Positions 9,002 to 17,275 of a stretch of DNA of 64,000 nt are shown here, in pieces; the stretch's first letter is position 1; every line of letters begins with the position of its first letter. A model generated the notes under the pieces. It had not been told where the DNA came from. It made no database searches and saw only the letters and a list, made by a program, of their open reading frames with translations. Source of the DNA: Vibrio mytili (GTDB taxonomy: Bacteria; Pseudomonadota; Gammaproteobacteria; Enterobacterales; Vibrionaceae). The position numbers were made by a program, and so were the translations under genes. Location of the stretch: the NCBI RefSeq assembly GCF_000830505.1, contig NZ_JXOK01000008.1, positions 1-64,000 of the forward strand, read 5' to 3'.

Positions 9002-9017
9002 AGCAAGCGCTGTGCCA
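9002..9017 (-). promoter_or_regulatory. Sigma-54 (-24/-12) promoter of the formate dehydrogenase operon
   Basis: Minus strand reads TGGCAC-AGCGC-TTGCT, an essentially perfect match to TGGCAC-N5-TTGCA/T with the invariant GG and GC ten bases apart. Predicted transcription start is near 8991, leaving a leader of about 155 bases before the polyferredoxin gene. A sigma-54 activator is encoded at 19308-20765. Confidence 0.82.
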
Positions 9018-9073
9018 AATAAATATTTCCTATATTTCAATAATTTATAAAGAACCAACTCTTTTAGTAAGGA

Positions 9074-9110
9074 CAAAAAAACCGAGTGAGACATTTTGTC
9101 CCGCTCGGTT
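9074..9110 (-). terminator. Rho-independent terminator after DUF3306 gene
   Basis: Minus strand forms a 13-bp stem (ACCGAGCGGGACA / TGTCTCACTCGGT, one mismatch and one wobble) with a 3-base loop, followed by seven T. The inner half of the stem is also the candidate activator site at 9088-9102. Confidence 0.85.
9088..9102. promoter_or_regulatory. Candidate activator binding site (UAS) upstream of the formate dehydrogenase promoter
   Basis: GAGACATTTTGTCCC is a GNGACA-N3-TGTNCC dyad, matching two sites in front of tupA (20789-20803 and 20834-20848). It lies about 71 bases upstream of the -24 element, a usual distance for sigma-54 activators. It is embedded in the terminator stem of the upstream gene, which could explain the symmetry without regulation; a partial copy (CAGTCAAAATGTACC) at 9122-9136 supports a regulatory role. 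Confidence 0.5.
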
Positions 9111-9135
9111 CGTTTGGTGTTCAGTCAAAATGTAC

Positions 9136-9948
9136 CTACTTTTTATGTGGTATATTTTGTCCTAATTCATTCGTTTGGTTTAAATCCTCCACATGAAGGT
9201 CTGACAGAGAAGCGGTATCTGAACCCGAAACCTCTTGATCTGCATGTTCTCTTGATGATGTATTCATCTCAGCATGGATGCCGTCATCTTCGGACGCATT
9301 GTGGGTGGTTTCGTGAGTGTCGACGTCATGAATGTCCGTTTTGTCGGCGTTCAATGATGGCGGAATTTCTTGGTTATTCTCTGCTACCCGTTCTTCTTGG
9401 TGAGCATGCGCTTGACCAGCGTCTTCTTCAAGCTCGGGGTCTGTTTCGTCTCTAACCCAATCTCTTAGCGTATCAGCAACCTCTTTTGATAACGACGTTA
9501 AGTTACTGTAGTCGTCATCGTAATCATCCAAACCATCGCGGACGTTAAACTCTTCCGAAAGAAACAATTTACGCAGTGCCGCTTTCTTTACGCTTTCTGA
9601 CGCTTCTGAAACCAACAGCGCTGCAATGCTCGGTTCTTCTTCGTCACTGTTCTCCGGTTGCGATGTCGAGAGCGTCGTTTCGTTTGAAGATAAAGTTTCG
9701 TCTCCCGATAGAGCCACCTCCGCTGATGATAACGCAACGTTATACTCCGCATTGGAAGGCTCGTCAGTCGAACGCTCAGAGCTTAAGGTTGATGCCTCAT
9801 CAGACTGCAAATCTTGAGTCTCATTTTGCTCAATAACGTTAGGCACAGCGGAAGGAGTAGCATCAACATTCTGCACATAGTTTGCGTCAGAACGCGTTGA
9901 CTCTTCTAACTTTCGTTTTGACCAACGGCTTAAAAAGCTAGTTGCCAT
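9136..9948 (-). CDS. DUF3306 protein linked to formate dehydrogenase maturation
   Basis: A 270-residue protein recognised as DUF3306 by its N-terminal FLSRWSKRK and the central AALRKLF ... FNVRDGLDDYDDDYS block near residues 122-150. The rest is strongly acidic and Ser/Thr/Glu-rich, probably disordered. DUF3306 genes occur almost only beside formate dehydrogenases and DUF3305; the biochemical role is unknown. It overlaps the DUF3305 gene by 11 bases, so the two are co-translated, and it is closed by its own terminator. Confidence 0.88.
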   Translation of the reverse strand: MATSFLSRWSKRKLEESTRSDANYVQNVDATPSAVPNVIEQNETQDLQSDEASTLSSERSTDEPSNAEYNVALSSAEVALSGDETLSSNETTLSTSQPENSDEEEPSIAALLVSEASESVKKAALRKLFLSEEFNVRDGLDDYDDDYSNLTSLSKEVADTLRDWVRDETDPELEEDAGQAHAHQEERVAENNQEIPPSLNADKTDIHDVDTHETTHNASEDDGIHAEMNTSSREHADQEVSGSDTASLSDLHVEDLNQTNELGQNIPHKK

Positions 9949-10396
9949 TCGCTCTACCTGCTCCGTTTCGCTTCTTACGTTTGACTTCTAGCAACTCACC
10001 ATGACGACCTATAAACGCTTCCATCCATGCTTGTACCGCAAGTGGCATCGCATTCGACAATACGAGATTATCGCTATCCATGTAACGAGCGGCAACCGAC
10101 TGAGAAGCAGTGATAAGTTGAATAGTCGGTTGTTCACCCGAGTCTAGGTTATCCATGACAAGAAAGAGTTTAGGTTGACGCGAGCTTAAGTTGAAGCGGT
10201 AGTCTGTGCGCTCATCTTTATACAGTTGCAACAAGCAAATACGTTTGTTCTCTTTTGATGGTGTTAAATCAAATCCAGTCAATTGCCATTGAGTTGTTAC
10301 CCAGATGCTTGTGCTGATTTCATGTTCAACAAGCTCTATACCAAGAGGCCACGAATCTTCCGTCTTCTCGTAAATATGATCGATATTATTAGACAT
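9938..10396 (-). CDS. DUF3305 protein linked to formate dehydrogenase maturation
   Basis: A 152-residue protein matching DUF3305: a short beta-rich domain (with WPLGIELVEHEISTSIW near residues 15-31) and a basic C-terminal tail with KRKKRNGAGRANGN. The family travels with DUF3306 and formate dehydrogenase genes and has no assigned function. A sigma-54 type promoter 98 bases upstream on the same strand suggests that it is expressed together with the enzyme operon. Confidence 0.87.
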   Translation of the reverse strand: MSNNIDHIYEKTEDSWPLGIELVEHEISTSIWVTTQWQLTGFDLTPSKENKRICLLQLYKDERTDYRFNLSSRQPKLFLVMDNLDSGEQPTIQLITASQSVAARYMDSDNLVLSNAMPLAVQAWMEAFIGRHGELLEVKRKKRNGAGRANGN

Positions 10397-10493
10397 AACT
10401 CACCAGTTTTTTGTTTTGTAATACAGAGATAAGTATTGACTCCATCATGCAAGGCCTGATTACCTGTAACATTAAGCATTAAGCATTAACTAA

Positions 10494-10509
10494 AGCAATA
10501 ACCGAGCCA
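10494..10509 (-). promoter_or_regulatory. Sigma-54 promoter of the DUF3305-DUF3306 operon
   Basis: Minus strand reads TGGCTC-GGTTA-TTGCT, differing from TGGCAC-N5-TTGCT at one position, with GG and GC correctly spaced. Predicted start near 10483, giving a leader of about 85 bases. No good GNGACA-N3-TGTNCC dyad was found nearby; a half site GGGACA stands at about 10748. Confidence 0.68.
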
Positions 10510-10656
10510 GTCATATTGGATTCTATACTCTATTATGTTTAAGTTAAGTTGCTGAGTTAACAAACCTCAAACTGATAGTTGTGTCATTATTGCGATATTG
10601 ACGTTATTGGTTGGTATTTTGTTCATCGTAGGTATTGATGCTGTTAAACGCTATGT

Positions 10657-10672
10657 TGGAATAAGATTTGCT
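10657..10672 (+). promoter_or_regulatory. Possible sigma-54 promoter of fdhD
   Basis: TGGAAT-AAGAT-TTGCT keeps the GG and GC at the right spacing but misses two bases of the -24 box. It lies 115 bases before the fdhD start. Weaker than the other sites and supported mainly by context. Confidence 0.4.
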
Positions 10673-10786
10673 TTTGAGTTCTGTTTAGTACTTATTTCTG
10701 TTGCTTATTGAATTTAGAAAAAACGTACCATCGAAAAACATTGAACTGGGACAACCCCTACCTCCCTCACCCATTAGGAAAAGACT

Positions 10787-11611
10787 GTGGTAAAACCAAA
10801 TATAATTAAAACCAGTGACAATCCCCTGCAAACCATGGAAGTCGAGGTGTATGACGAGTATGGCGAAAAATTAGTAAAACAAGTTGCCTGCGAACGACCT
10901 CTCACGGTGATGTTAAACTGGAAAGAAGTCGTAACACTGATGACGCTGGGTTCGCGCCCTGAAGCATTGGTGTTGGGCTATTTGAAAAACCAAAGCTTCT
11001 TATCTGATCCAGAAGCGATAGAATCGGTCATCATTGATTGGGAAACCAGTACAGCTGCTGTCATCACTGCAGAAAACACCGAGCATTTGGAAGGGGCGTT
11101 AAAAAAGAAAACCGTTACCTCTGGCTGTGGTCAAGGCACGATGTACGGCAACGTTATGAAAAGTCTTGAGAACTATCAAGTTCCTCAAGTTCAGTTTAAA
11201 CAGTCCGAGATTTATGCTGCTTTAGAAGCATTAACCCATTATAACGACACATACAAAAAAGCAGGCGCGGTACACGGATGCGCGGTTTGCCAGGGGAACC
11301 AAGTTGTTTCGTTCGTTGAGGATGTGGGCCGACACAACGCCGTTGATACCCTAGCCGGTGAGATGTGGCTCAACCAACAAAGTGGCGAAGATAAAATCTT
11401 TTATACCACGGGAAGACTGACATCTGAAATGGTCATCAAAGTCGCGCAAATGGGCATACCTGTGCTGCTTTCCCGTTCTGGCGTGACGCAAATGGGCCTC
11501 GATTTGGCGAAACAGTTTGGTATTACCACGATTGCACGGGCAAAAGGATTGCGCTTTCTCGTATTTACTGGCGCGGACAATATTGACTTTGATGTGAAAG
11601 GCGAACGTTAA
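10787..11611 (+). CDS. fdhD: FdhD, sulfurtransferase for formate dehydrogenase maturation
   Basis: FdhD passes sulfur from IscS to the bis-MGD cofactor, giving the sulfido ligand needed for formate dehydrogenase activity. The 274-residue sequence shows the family blocks: TSGCGQG at residues 112-118, VHGCAVC near 162-168, EDVGRHNAVDTLAG near 177-190, and FYTTGRLTSEMV. The catalytic loop has Cys114 but Gly117 where E. coli has the second Cys of C-x2-C. The start is GTG with AGGA upstream. It diverges from DUF3305 with 390 bases between, which hold two sigma-54 type promoters. Confidence 0.93.
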   Translation: MVKPNIIKTSDNPLQTMEVEVYDEYGEKLVKQVACERPLTVMLNWKEVVTLMTLGSRPEALVLGYLKNQSFLSDPEAIESVIIDWETSTAAVITAENTEHLEGALKKKTVTSGCGQGTMYGNVMKSLENYQVPQVQFKQSEIYAALEALTHYNDTYKKAGAVHGCAVCQGNQVVSFVEDVGRHNAVDTLAGEMWLNQQSGEDKIFYTTGRLTSEMVIKVAQMGIPVLLSRSGVTQMGLDLAKQFGITTIARAKGLRFLVFTGADNIDFDVKGER

Positions 11612-11735
11612 ATATTTATTAATTTATTGTAATTCTATTGATTGGTGTAAACTAATAGATAACCTCGGTGAATGTTTCTTCGGAACGATGGGTATCACTG
11701 TGGTTGACTGCTTAAATTCACAAAGGATGTGAACT

Positions 11736-11855
11736 ATGGAAAATGACCAGTTGTGGAATTTTTTGCTAACGCCAAGTGGCATCATGCTCTCGATGGTAAT
11801 TACATTCGGTGTCGTTGGGATCTATGCTTACTTAGTCGGTCAATTCAGAGAATAG
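11736..11855 (+). CDS. Small single-helix membrane protein, 39 aa (DUF3149-like)
   Basis: An ORF of 39 codons beginning MENDQLWNFLL, with one membrane helix near residues 14-35 and a short charged tail. AAAGGAT stands about ten bases before the ATG, and a terminator follows within 25 bases, giving a complete small transcription unit. The layout (LW near the start, P-x-GI before the helix, SM at its beginning) resembles the DUF3149 family of tiny membrane proteins; that assignment is tentative. Function unknown. Confidence 0.6.
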   Translation: MENDQLWNFLLTPSGIMLSMVITFGVVGIYAYLVGQFRE

Positions 11856-11876
11856 ATAGATGGACTATCAATTAAA

Positions 11877-11903
11877 AAAAAGACCTCAATATCGAGGTCT
11901 TTT
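11877..11903. terminator. Bidirectional terminator between the small membrane gene and ybiT
   Basis: AAAAGACCTC / GAGGTCTTTT perfect 10-bp stem, 6-base loop, with A and T runs on both sides. It can serve the plus-strand small gene and the converging ybiT gene. Confidence 0.85.
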
Positions 11904-11946
11904 CTGTTTCGTATCAAACGCGAGTTACTTGAGTATCAGTGCTTTA

Positions 11947-13536
11947 CTATTCAACACCACGTGATTTAAGAAACTCAGAATACGTGCCTTTAAAGTCCGT
12001 GATTTGACCGTCACGAATTTCAAGAATACGTGTTGCCAACGAGTCAACGAATACACGGTCATGCGAGACGAAGAACAACGTGCCTTTGTACTGCTCTAGT
12101 GCCGTATTTAGTGACTCGATGGATTCCATATCCATGTGGTTAGTCGGTTCATCCATGAGCAGCATATTTGGTTTATGCATCATGATCTTACCTAGTAACA
12201 TACGACCTTGTTCGCCACCAGATAGTACTTTGACTGACTTTTTAATATCGTCCTGACCAAATAGCATACGACCTAGGAAACTACGAACTACTTGCTCGTC
12301 GTCGCCTTCTTGGCGCCACTGTCCCATCCAGTCAGTTAAGTTCAGGTCTTCTGCGAAATCGTGGGCGTGATCTTGCGCATAGTAACCAATGTTTGAATTC
12401 TCAGACCACTTGTACGAACCCGTACGAGGTTCTAAAACACCCGCTAATGTGTTCAACAGTGTTGTTTTACCCACACCGTTTTCGCCGATGATCGCAACAC
12501 GTTCACCCACTTCAAAAATGGCGTCAAAGTTTGCGAACAGATCGTTTTCAAAACCTTGGCTTAGGTTTTCAACAATAAGCGCATTACGGAATAGCTCTTT
12601 AGACTGTTCAAAGCGAATGAATGGGTTTTGACGGCTAGACGCTTTAACTTCATCCAACTTGATTTTGTCGATTTGCTTCGCACGAGATGTCGCTTGTTTT
12701 GCTTTCGATGCGTTTGCAGAGAAACGCGCAACGAACGTTTGCAGTTCAGCGATTTGTGCTTTCTTCTTCGCGTTGTCATTGAGTAGACGTTCACGAGCTT
12801 GAGAAGCCGCTGTCATGTACTCGTCGTAGTTGCCTGGGTAAACGCGTAGCTCACCGTAATCCAAGTCAGCCATGTGCGTACATACTGAGTTTAGGAAGTG
12901 ACGGTCGTGCGAGATGATGATCATAGTGCAGTTACGCGCGTTTAGCGTGTCTTCCAACCAACGGATCGTGTCCATATCCAAGTTGTTGGTTGGTTCGTCA
13001 AGAAGCATGACATCTGGGTCTGCGAATAGAACCTGCGCTAGAAGCACACGAAGTTTCCAACCCGGTGCGACTTCACTCATTAGACCGAAATGCTGCTCCA
13101 TTGGGATACCAACTGCAAGAAGAAGCTCACCCGCTTTCGCTTCGGCCATGTAACCGTCCATTTCCGCGAACTGAACTTCTAAGTCAGCCACTTTCATGCC
13201 GTCTTCTTCGCTCATTTCAGCAAGTGAATAGATGCGGTCACGGTCTTGCTTCACTTCCCACAGTTCTTTGTGGCCCATGATAACCGTATCAATAACCGTG
13301 AACTCTTCGTATGCGAACTGATCCTGGTTCAGCTTAGCAACGCGTTCATTCGGGTCATAACTCACGTTACCACTGGTTTGTTCTAATTCACCACTAAGGA
13401 TTTTCATGAAGGTTGATTTACCACAACCATTTGCCCCAATTAAGCCGTAACGGTTACCTTCGCCGAACTTAACTGAGATGTTTTCGAAAAGCGGCTTAGC
13501 GCCGAATTGTTGAGTAATATTCGCTGTGGAGATCAA
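11947..13536 (-). CDS. ybiT: ABC-F protein YbiT
   Basis: Cytoplasmic ABC-F ATPase with no membrane part; this family acts on ribosomes and YbiT is a translation-related member. The 529 residues align almost end to end with E. coli YbiT: the first Walker [10 protein letters not shown] near residues 34-42, [14 protein letters not shown] linker after the first domain, second Walker [10 protein letters not shown] near 353, and two LSGGE/VAPGW-type signature regions with DEPTNNLD and DEPTNHMD Walker B boxes. It is a single gene, with a convergent terminator downstream. Confidence 0.93.
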   Translation of the reverse strand: MISTANITQQFGAKPLFENISVKFGEGNRYGLIGANGCGKSTFMKILSGELEQTSGNVSYDPNERVAKLNQDQFAYEEFTVIDTVIMGHKELWEVKQDRDRIYSLAEMSEEDGMKVADLEVQFAEMDGYMAEAKAGELLLAVGIPMEQHFGLMSEVAPGWKLRVLLAQVLFADPDVMLLDEPTNNLDMDTIRWLEDTLNARNCTMIIISHDRHFLNSVCTHMADLDYGELRVYPGNYDEYMTAASQARERLLNDNAKKKAQIAELQTFVARFSANASKAKQATSRAKQIDKIKLDEVKASSRQNPFIRFEQSKELFRNALIVENLSQGFENDLFANFDAIFEVGERVAIIGENGVGKTTLLNTLAGVLEPRTGSYKWSENSNIGYYAQDHAHDFAEDLNLTDWMGQWRQEGDDEQVVRSFLGRMLFGQDDIKKSVKVLSGGEQGRMLLGKIMMHKPNMLLMDEPTNHMDMESIESLNTALEQYKGTLFFVSHDRVFVDSLATRILEIRDGQITDFKGTYSEFLKSRGVE

Positions 13537-13830
13537 AACCTATACCTTAGCAATTTGAGTGTATTTATAAAAACTGCGCAACGGTACTGGTTACAGCCTT
13601 ACACTGCAAGTGTTGTTTTGATGAATGAGCAACAAAACTTTCCCTATAGCATCTCACCATCAGCGTTTCATGTATAAGACTGACGCGTTGAATAACCAAA
13701 TATTGACACGCTTTATACTCTCGAGCCTATAGCCTTGCCGTTCAACAGTGGTGTTTGACGCAGCTTAAGCTCACTTATTGCCCCAGACCCACTATACTAA
13801 CTCTAACTTTCTAAGTTCTAAGAGAAAACT

Positions 13831-16176
13831 ATGCATTTCATGGTTCGAATTTTCACGCTAATCGCACTTGTTGTTTCCTGCTCATCTCACGCTGAGTGGA
13901 AGTATGATTTTAAAGCAGAGCCCGCGGCCTCACTTGTGGTTCAATCCATCGCTCAGGAAGTCGATAAACTGCCAGATCCTTTGTTCATGACGGAGAATGA
14001 CAAGCGCAAAGTAAACCAGTTGCTTAATGCGGTGATGAACGAGCAGCGTAAACAAACCCTGGTGTTTGAATCACACCTCAAGGCCTACCACAGCACTGGG
14101 AAAGACGATGAGTGGTTTGATACCCAATCAAGTTACCTTACGCTTAAGAGTTTGGGTCAGAGTAAAGAACGATTGTTACTCTTAACGGATTCCGCTACTC
14201 GCGACAAACTAACCGGGTTTGGGCCTTATGGTGTGACTCAGTTTAAGCAAGAGTGGCGACAAACAGAGTTAAACGTCCAGTACTCCATATATTTTCAGAT
14301 CCGTTCTTTCCAATCGTTAGTTAACGAAATCCTCATCTCACCGGTTCCCGTCGTGTGGGCTGGTATAAAAGTGCTGTTTATCTACTTCGGGTTGATTTGG
14401 TGGCTGGCAAACAGTAAACGTATTATTAATCTGTTTCGCGAAACTCAGTTAGACGATGTCACCAGTCCGCCAATCTGGATTCGATTGATCTGGTACGTTA
14501 GCCGCGCACATCGGGCCATCGCTTGGCTTATCGCTATCACCTTATCACTGCGCGTGCTTTCTGAGATTCAGAGCTTGCAGCATTTAGCGATTTTGGAAAT
14601 ATTAACCTGGTGGGTACTGGGCGGATCAATTGTGATCAGCTTTTTGCTCGAATTTACCTACCGAAACAGCCGCAGCTCAACGCCAGAAGTCATCGCGCTA
14701 CGCTTATCAACCATTCGTCGCTACGTTTGGAGTGCGATTGTCGCGGGGGTAATTCTGCAAATTTCTATACGTACACTCGGCAAAGGGACTATTTATTCGT
14801 GGATTTACACCACGTTGTTCTTCTGGTTTGTGTTAGTCACTATCTCAGTTCTCCGCTTGTGGCGGACAAAAGTCTTTGATGTTGCAGAGAGTCTTTCCGA
14901 TCGCCCGGTTTGGGTAAACTGGGCAATTCGCCGTAAAGACACCATGCTGTTAAGTATTGTCGGTACTGCAATTTCAGCCGTTTGGCTTATGCTAACCAGT
15001 TTTCAACACCGGATTGTCGCGATGTTGTCTGGCTACACCATGTTTAGCCAGGCGTTGGCCTATCTGTTTCGAATCGAAGTTGCCAAGCAAACGGGCAACA
15101 ATGTCGATGACGTCAACCTAGTACGTATACGGGGCGATCAGACCTTCGACTATATTTTACCGGGTAGTGAGGAGAGTAAATTGGTCGAGTATGCGACAGA
15201 AGAACTCAAAGTACTTTCCAACTACCTATTAACCGACAGTCCTGCGGTTTGTGTAATTTCTGGTGAGCGTGGTATCGGCACAACCACGTTCTTGCGTACG
15301 ATATTAAGCAAAGTAAAGAATGCTCAGCCGATCTACATCAACTGCCCTTACTCAGGTTACAGCGACCTATTACAACAACTCGCGTTAGCGTTTGGTTTAG
15401 AACAAGATGCCACAGAGATTCAAGTTCTTGCGTACTTGCGTAAAAGCGACACGTCGTATTTCATTGCTGTCGATAACGCACAGCGCCTAGTAAAACCAAT
15501 GGTTGGTGGCTTAAGTGGCTTGATTAAAATCACCAACTTACTTCGACGGTCCAAAAAAAATCACCGTGTGCTGTTAGCCATAGAGAAAGCCAGTTGGCGA
15601 TTCGTCGACCGAGCACGCGGTGAGCGACTGTTGTTTGACTGGGTAGCCTTTATGCCTCGCTGGAGCGAGAAACAGCTTAGTGCCCTGTTTGATACTCGTA
15701 TTAACCAGAGCATGCCACACCCTGTTACGTTCGATGGTCTCAAAGTACCGAAACAGTGGGATCAAGAAGACACCACCGAAGAAGAACGTGCCAAACTCGG
15801 CTTTTATCGCATACTTTGGCACTACTCAGATGGCAACCCTACCGTTGCGTTGCGCTTTTTCCGTCTTTCACTGCATCAACATAAAGAGACCCAACAAGTG
15901 GTTGTGCGCTTGTTTCATGCCCCGCAATCGCAAGAGCTTGAAAAAATGCCAAAACCTATGTTGGCGGTGTTGCGTTCGATTGTGCAACTGGAAGCGGCCT
16001 CACCTGAAGAACTGTCCGAGTGTACTCAACTGAGTATTGCAGAAGTGATTGGCACGCTGCGCTATTTCCAAAGCCGAGGATTCATTGAATGGCGTGAGGA
16101 AAAAGCACGTGTGTCCGATCACTGGTTCCGACATATAACCAATGTCCTAGACCGCCAACATCTATTGGTGAAATAA
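13831..16176 (+). CDS. Membrane protein with a degenerate AAA-type ATPase domain
   Basis: A 781-residue protein in three parts: signal peptide (1-22) and a helical, probably periplasmic region to about 165; about six membrane helices between 173 and 392; and a cytoplasmic domain of roughly 320 residues that looks like an ExeA/ORC-like AAA ATPase ending in a winged-helix segment (about 695-765). The P-loop is GERGIGTTT (residues 478-486) and lacks the Walker A lysine; the Walker B is IAVDNAQ, with Asn in place of the catalytic acid. ATP hydrolysis is therefore doubtful. It stands upstream of an MscS gene on the same strand with about 95 bases between, suggesting a channel partner or regulator. 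No named family recognised. Confidence 0.8.
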   Translation: MHFMVRIFTLIALVVSCSSHAEWKYDFKAEPAASLVVQSIAQEVDKLPDPLFMTENDKRKVNQLLNAVMNEQRKQTLVFESHLKAYHSTGKDDEWFDTQSSYLTLKSLGQSKERLLLLTDSATRDKLTGFGPYGVTQFKQEWRQTELNVQYSIYFQIRSFQSLVNEILISPVPVVWAGIKVLFIYFGLIWWLANSKRIINLFRETQLDDVTSPPIWIRLIWYVSRAHRAIAWLIAITLSLRVLSEIQSLQHLAILEILTWWVLGGSIVISFLLEFTYRNSRSSTPEVIALRLSTIRRYVWSAIVAGVILQISIRTLGKGTIYSWIYTTLFFWFVLVTISVLRLWRTKVFDVAESLSDRPVWVNWAIRRKDTMLLSIVGTAISAVWLMLTSFQHRIVAMLSGYTMFSQALAYLFRIEVAKQTGNNVDDVNLVRIRGDQTFDYILPGSEESKLVEYATEELKVLSNYLLTDSPAVCVISGERGIGTTTFLRTILSKVKNAQPIYINCPYSGYSDLLQQLALAFGLEQDATEIQVLAYLRKSDTSYFIAVDNAQRLVKPMVGGLSGLIKITNLLRRSKKNHRVLLAIEKASWRFVDRARGERLLFDWVAFMPRWSEKQLSALFDTRINQSMPHPVTFDGLKVPKQWDQEDTTEEERAKLGFYRILWHYSDGNPTVALRFFRLSLHQHKETQQVVVRLFHAPQSQELEKMPKPMLAVLRSIVQLEAASPEELSECTQLSIAEVIGTLRYFQSRGFIEWREEKARVSDHWFRHITNVLDRQHLLVK

Positions 16177-16177
16177 C

Positions 16178-16252
16178 AGTTATTTTCGAAATAACTATGA
16201 ATTGTAAAAAAAACAATGAATTGCGAAAAAACGATGAATTGCAACAGAACAA
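16178..16252. repeat. Palindrome and three imperfect 18-19 bp direct repeats before the mscS gene
   Basis: A perfect palindrome AGTTATTT-TCG-AAATAACT at 16178-16196 is followed by three imperfect copies of ATGAATTGyrAAAAAAAC starting at 16197, 16216 and 16234. They fill the gap between the AAA-like gene and the mscS gene. Each copy starts with ATG, so the apparent N-terminal extension of the mscS ORF is made of repeat and is probably not coding. Confidence 0.6.
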
Positions 16253-16272
16253 TAACTTTCGAAAGAATGATG

Positions 16273-17184
16273 ATGAGTGAAAGTAGAATGATTAAACCGT
16301 TTAGCCTATTGGCCTTTTCACTATTTTGTGGCTCTGCTGTATTTAGTGGTTCCACTTTAGCGTCGGAAGATATCGCTAATGTGGAAAACATTCAGCAAAT
16401 TGCCAGCCTGATCCGCTGGAGTGGCGTGTTCTTCTCCATAATTGTGATTGCTTGTACTTGGTTATTGCTCAAGTTCATGAATTCTATGGTCGACAGTATC
16501 GGCAGCCAATTTGTCCAGTACCGAATGCTGTTGCAAAAGCTGCAATCCTTCTTACAGTTTTTCATCTATTTAACCGCTGGCTCTGTTGTATTTATGATGA
16601 GTTTTCGAATCAACGATCAAATTCTCGCTTTGATCGGTGGTACGTTAGCGGTATCGGTAGGTTTCGCGCTTAAGGATTTGGCGGCGTCGTTTATTGCTGG
16701 GATGACGGTTATGGTTGACCGACCGTTTCAAGTGGGTGACCGCGTCACGTTTGAAGGCAATTACGGTGATATTATTGCGATAGGTTTACGCTCTGTACGC
16801 ATGAGAACGTTAACCGACGATATTATTACTATTCCGAACAACAAGTTCTTAAGTGAAGTTGTCGTCAGCGGAAACTACGGTGCATTGGATATGCAGGTTG
16901 TCATTCCCTTTTATGTCGGAATGAACGAAGACATTACGTTGGCCCGCGATTTGATTCAAGAAGCAGCGTCTTCAAGCCGCTATATCCACTTGCCGAAGCC
17001 TGTGACAGTGTTGGTTAAGCAAACCATTACCGACAACTATCTGGCAATTCAGTTAACGTGTAAAGCGTACGTGGTTGATACGTCTTACGAGAAGTTGTTT
17101 GAAACGGACATTACCCTTCGTGTCATGAAAGAGTTTAAGAAGAACGGCATTCACCCGCCCAAAATTGCGGTGCACACGGGGTAA
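16273..17184 (+). CDS. Small-conductance mechanosensitive channel, MscS family
   Basis: Inner-membrane channel of the MscS family that opens under membrane tension on hypo-osmotic shock. About 303 residues from the chosen ATG. An apparent signal segment ends near STLAS, then come membrane helices near 48-70 and 90-112 and the pore helix region with VGFALKDLAASFIAGM, followed by the beta domain (DRPFQVGDRVTFEGNYGDIIAIGLRS) and a C-terminal alpha/beta domain. I chose 16273 because GAAAG lies seven bases upstream; the ORF reads open to 16216 through repeats, and 16288 is also possible. It probably works with the preceding AAA-like membrane protein. Confidence 0.85.
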   Translation: MSESRMIKPFSLLAFSLFCGSAVFSGSTLASEDIANVENIQQIASLIRWSGVFFSIIVIACTWLLLKFMNSMVDSIGSQFVQYRMLLQKLQSFLQFFIYLTAGSVVFMMSFRINDQILALIGGTLAVSVGFALKDLAASFIAGMTVMVDRPFQVGDRVTFEGNYGDIIAIGLRSVRMRTLTDDIITIPNNKFLSEVVVSGNYGALDMQVVIPFYVGMNEDITLARDLIQEAASSSRYIHLPKPVTVLVKQTITDNYLAIQLTCKAYVVDTSYEKLFETDITLRVMKEFKKNGIHPPKIAVHTG

Positions 17185-17221
17185 CTAGACAAAACACAAA
17201 AACAATCCTAAACCAAAGAAC

Positions 17222-17252
17222 AAAGGTCAGCACAGTGGTGCTGACCTTTTTT
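17222..17252 (+). terminator. Rho-independent terminator after mscS
   Basis: AAAGGTCAGCAC / GTGCTGACCTTT 12-bp perfect stem, 4-base loop, six T in all at the end. It separates the mscS gene from the convergent histidine kinase gene. Confidence 0.88.
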
Positions 17253-17275
17253 GTTTAAACAATATATTAGGTTTA

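Noticed and set aside
16216..16272. N-terminal extension of the mscS protein
   Set aside because: The codons come from three direct repeats and lack a ribosome site; starts at 16273 or 16288 are better.
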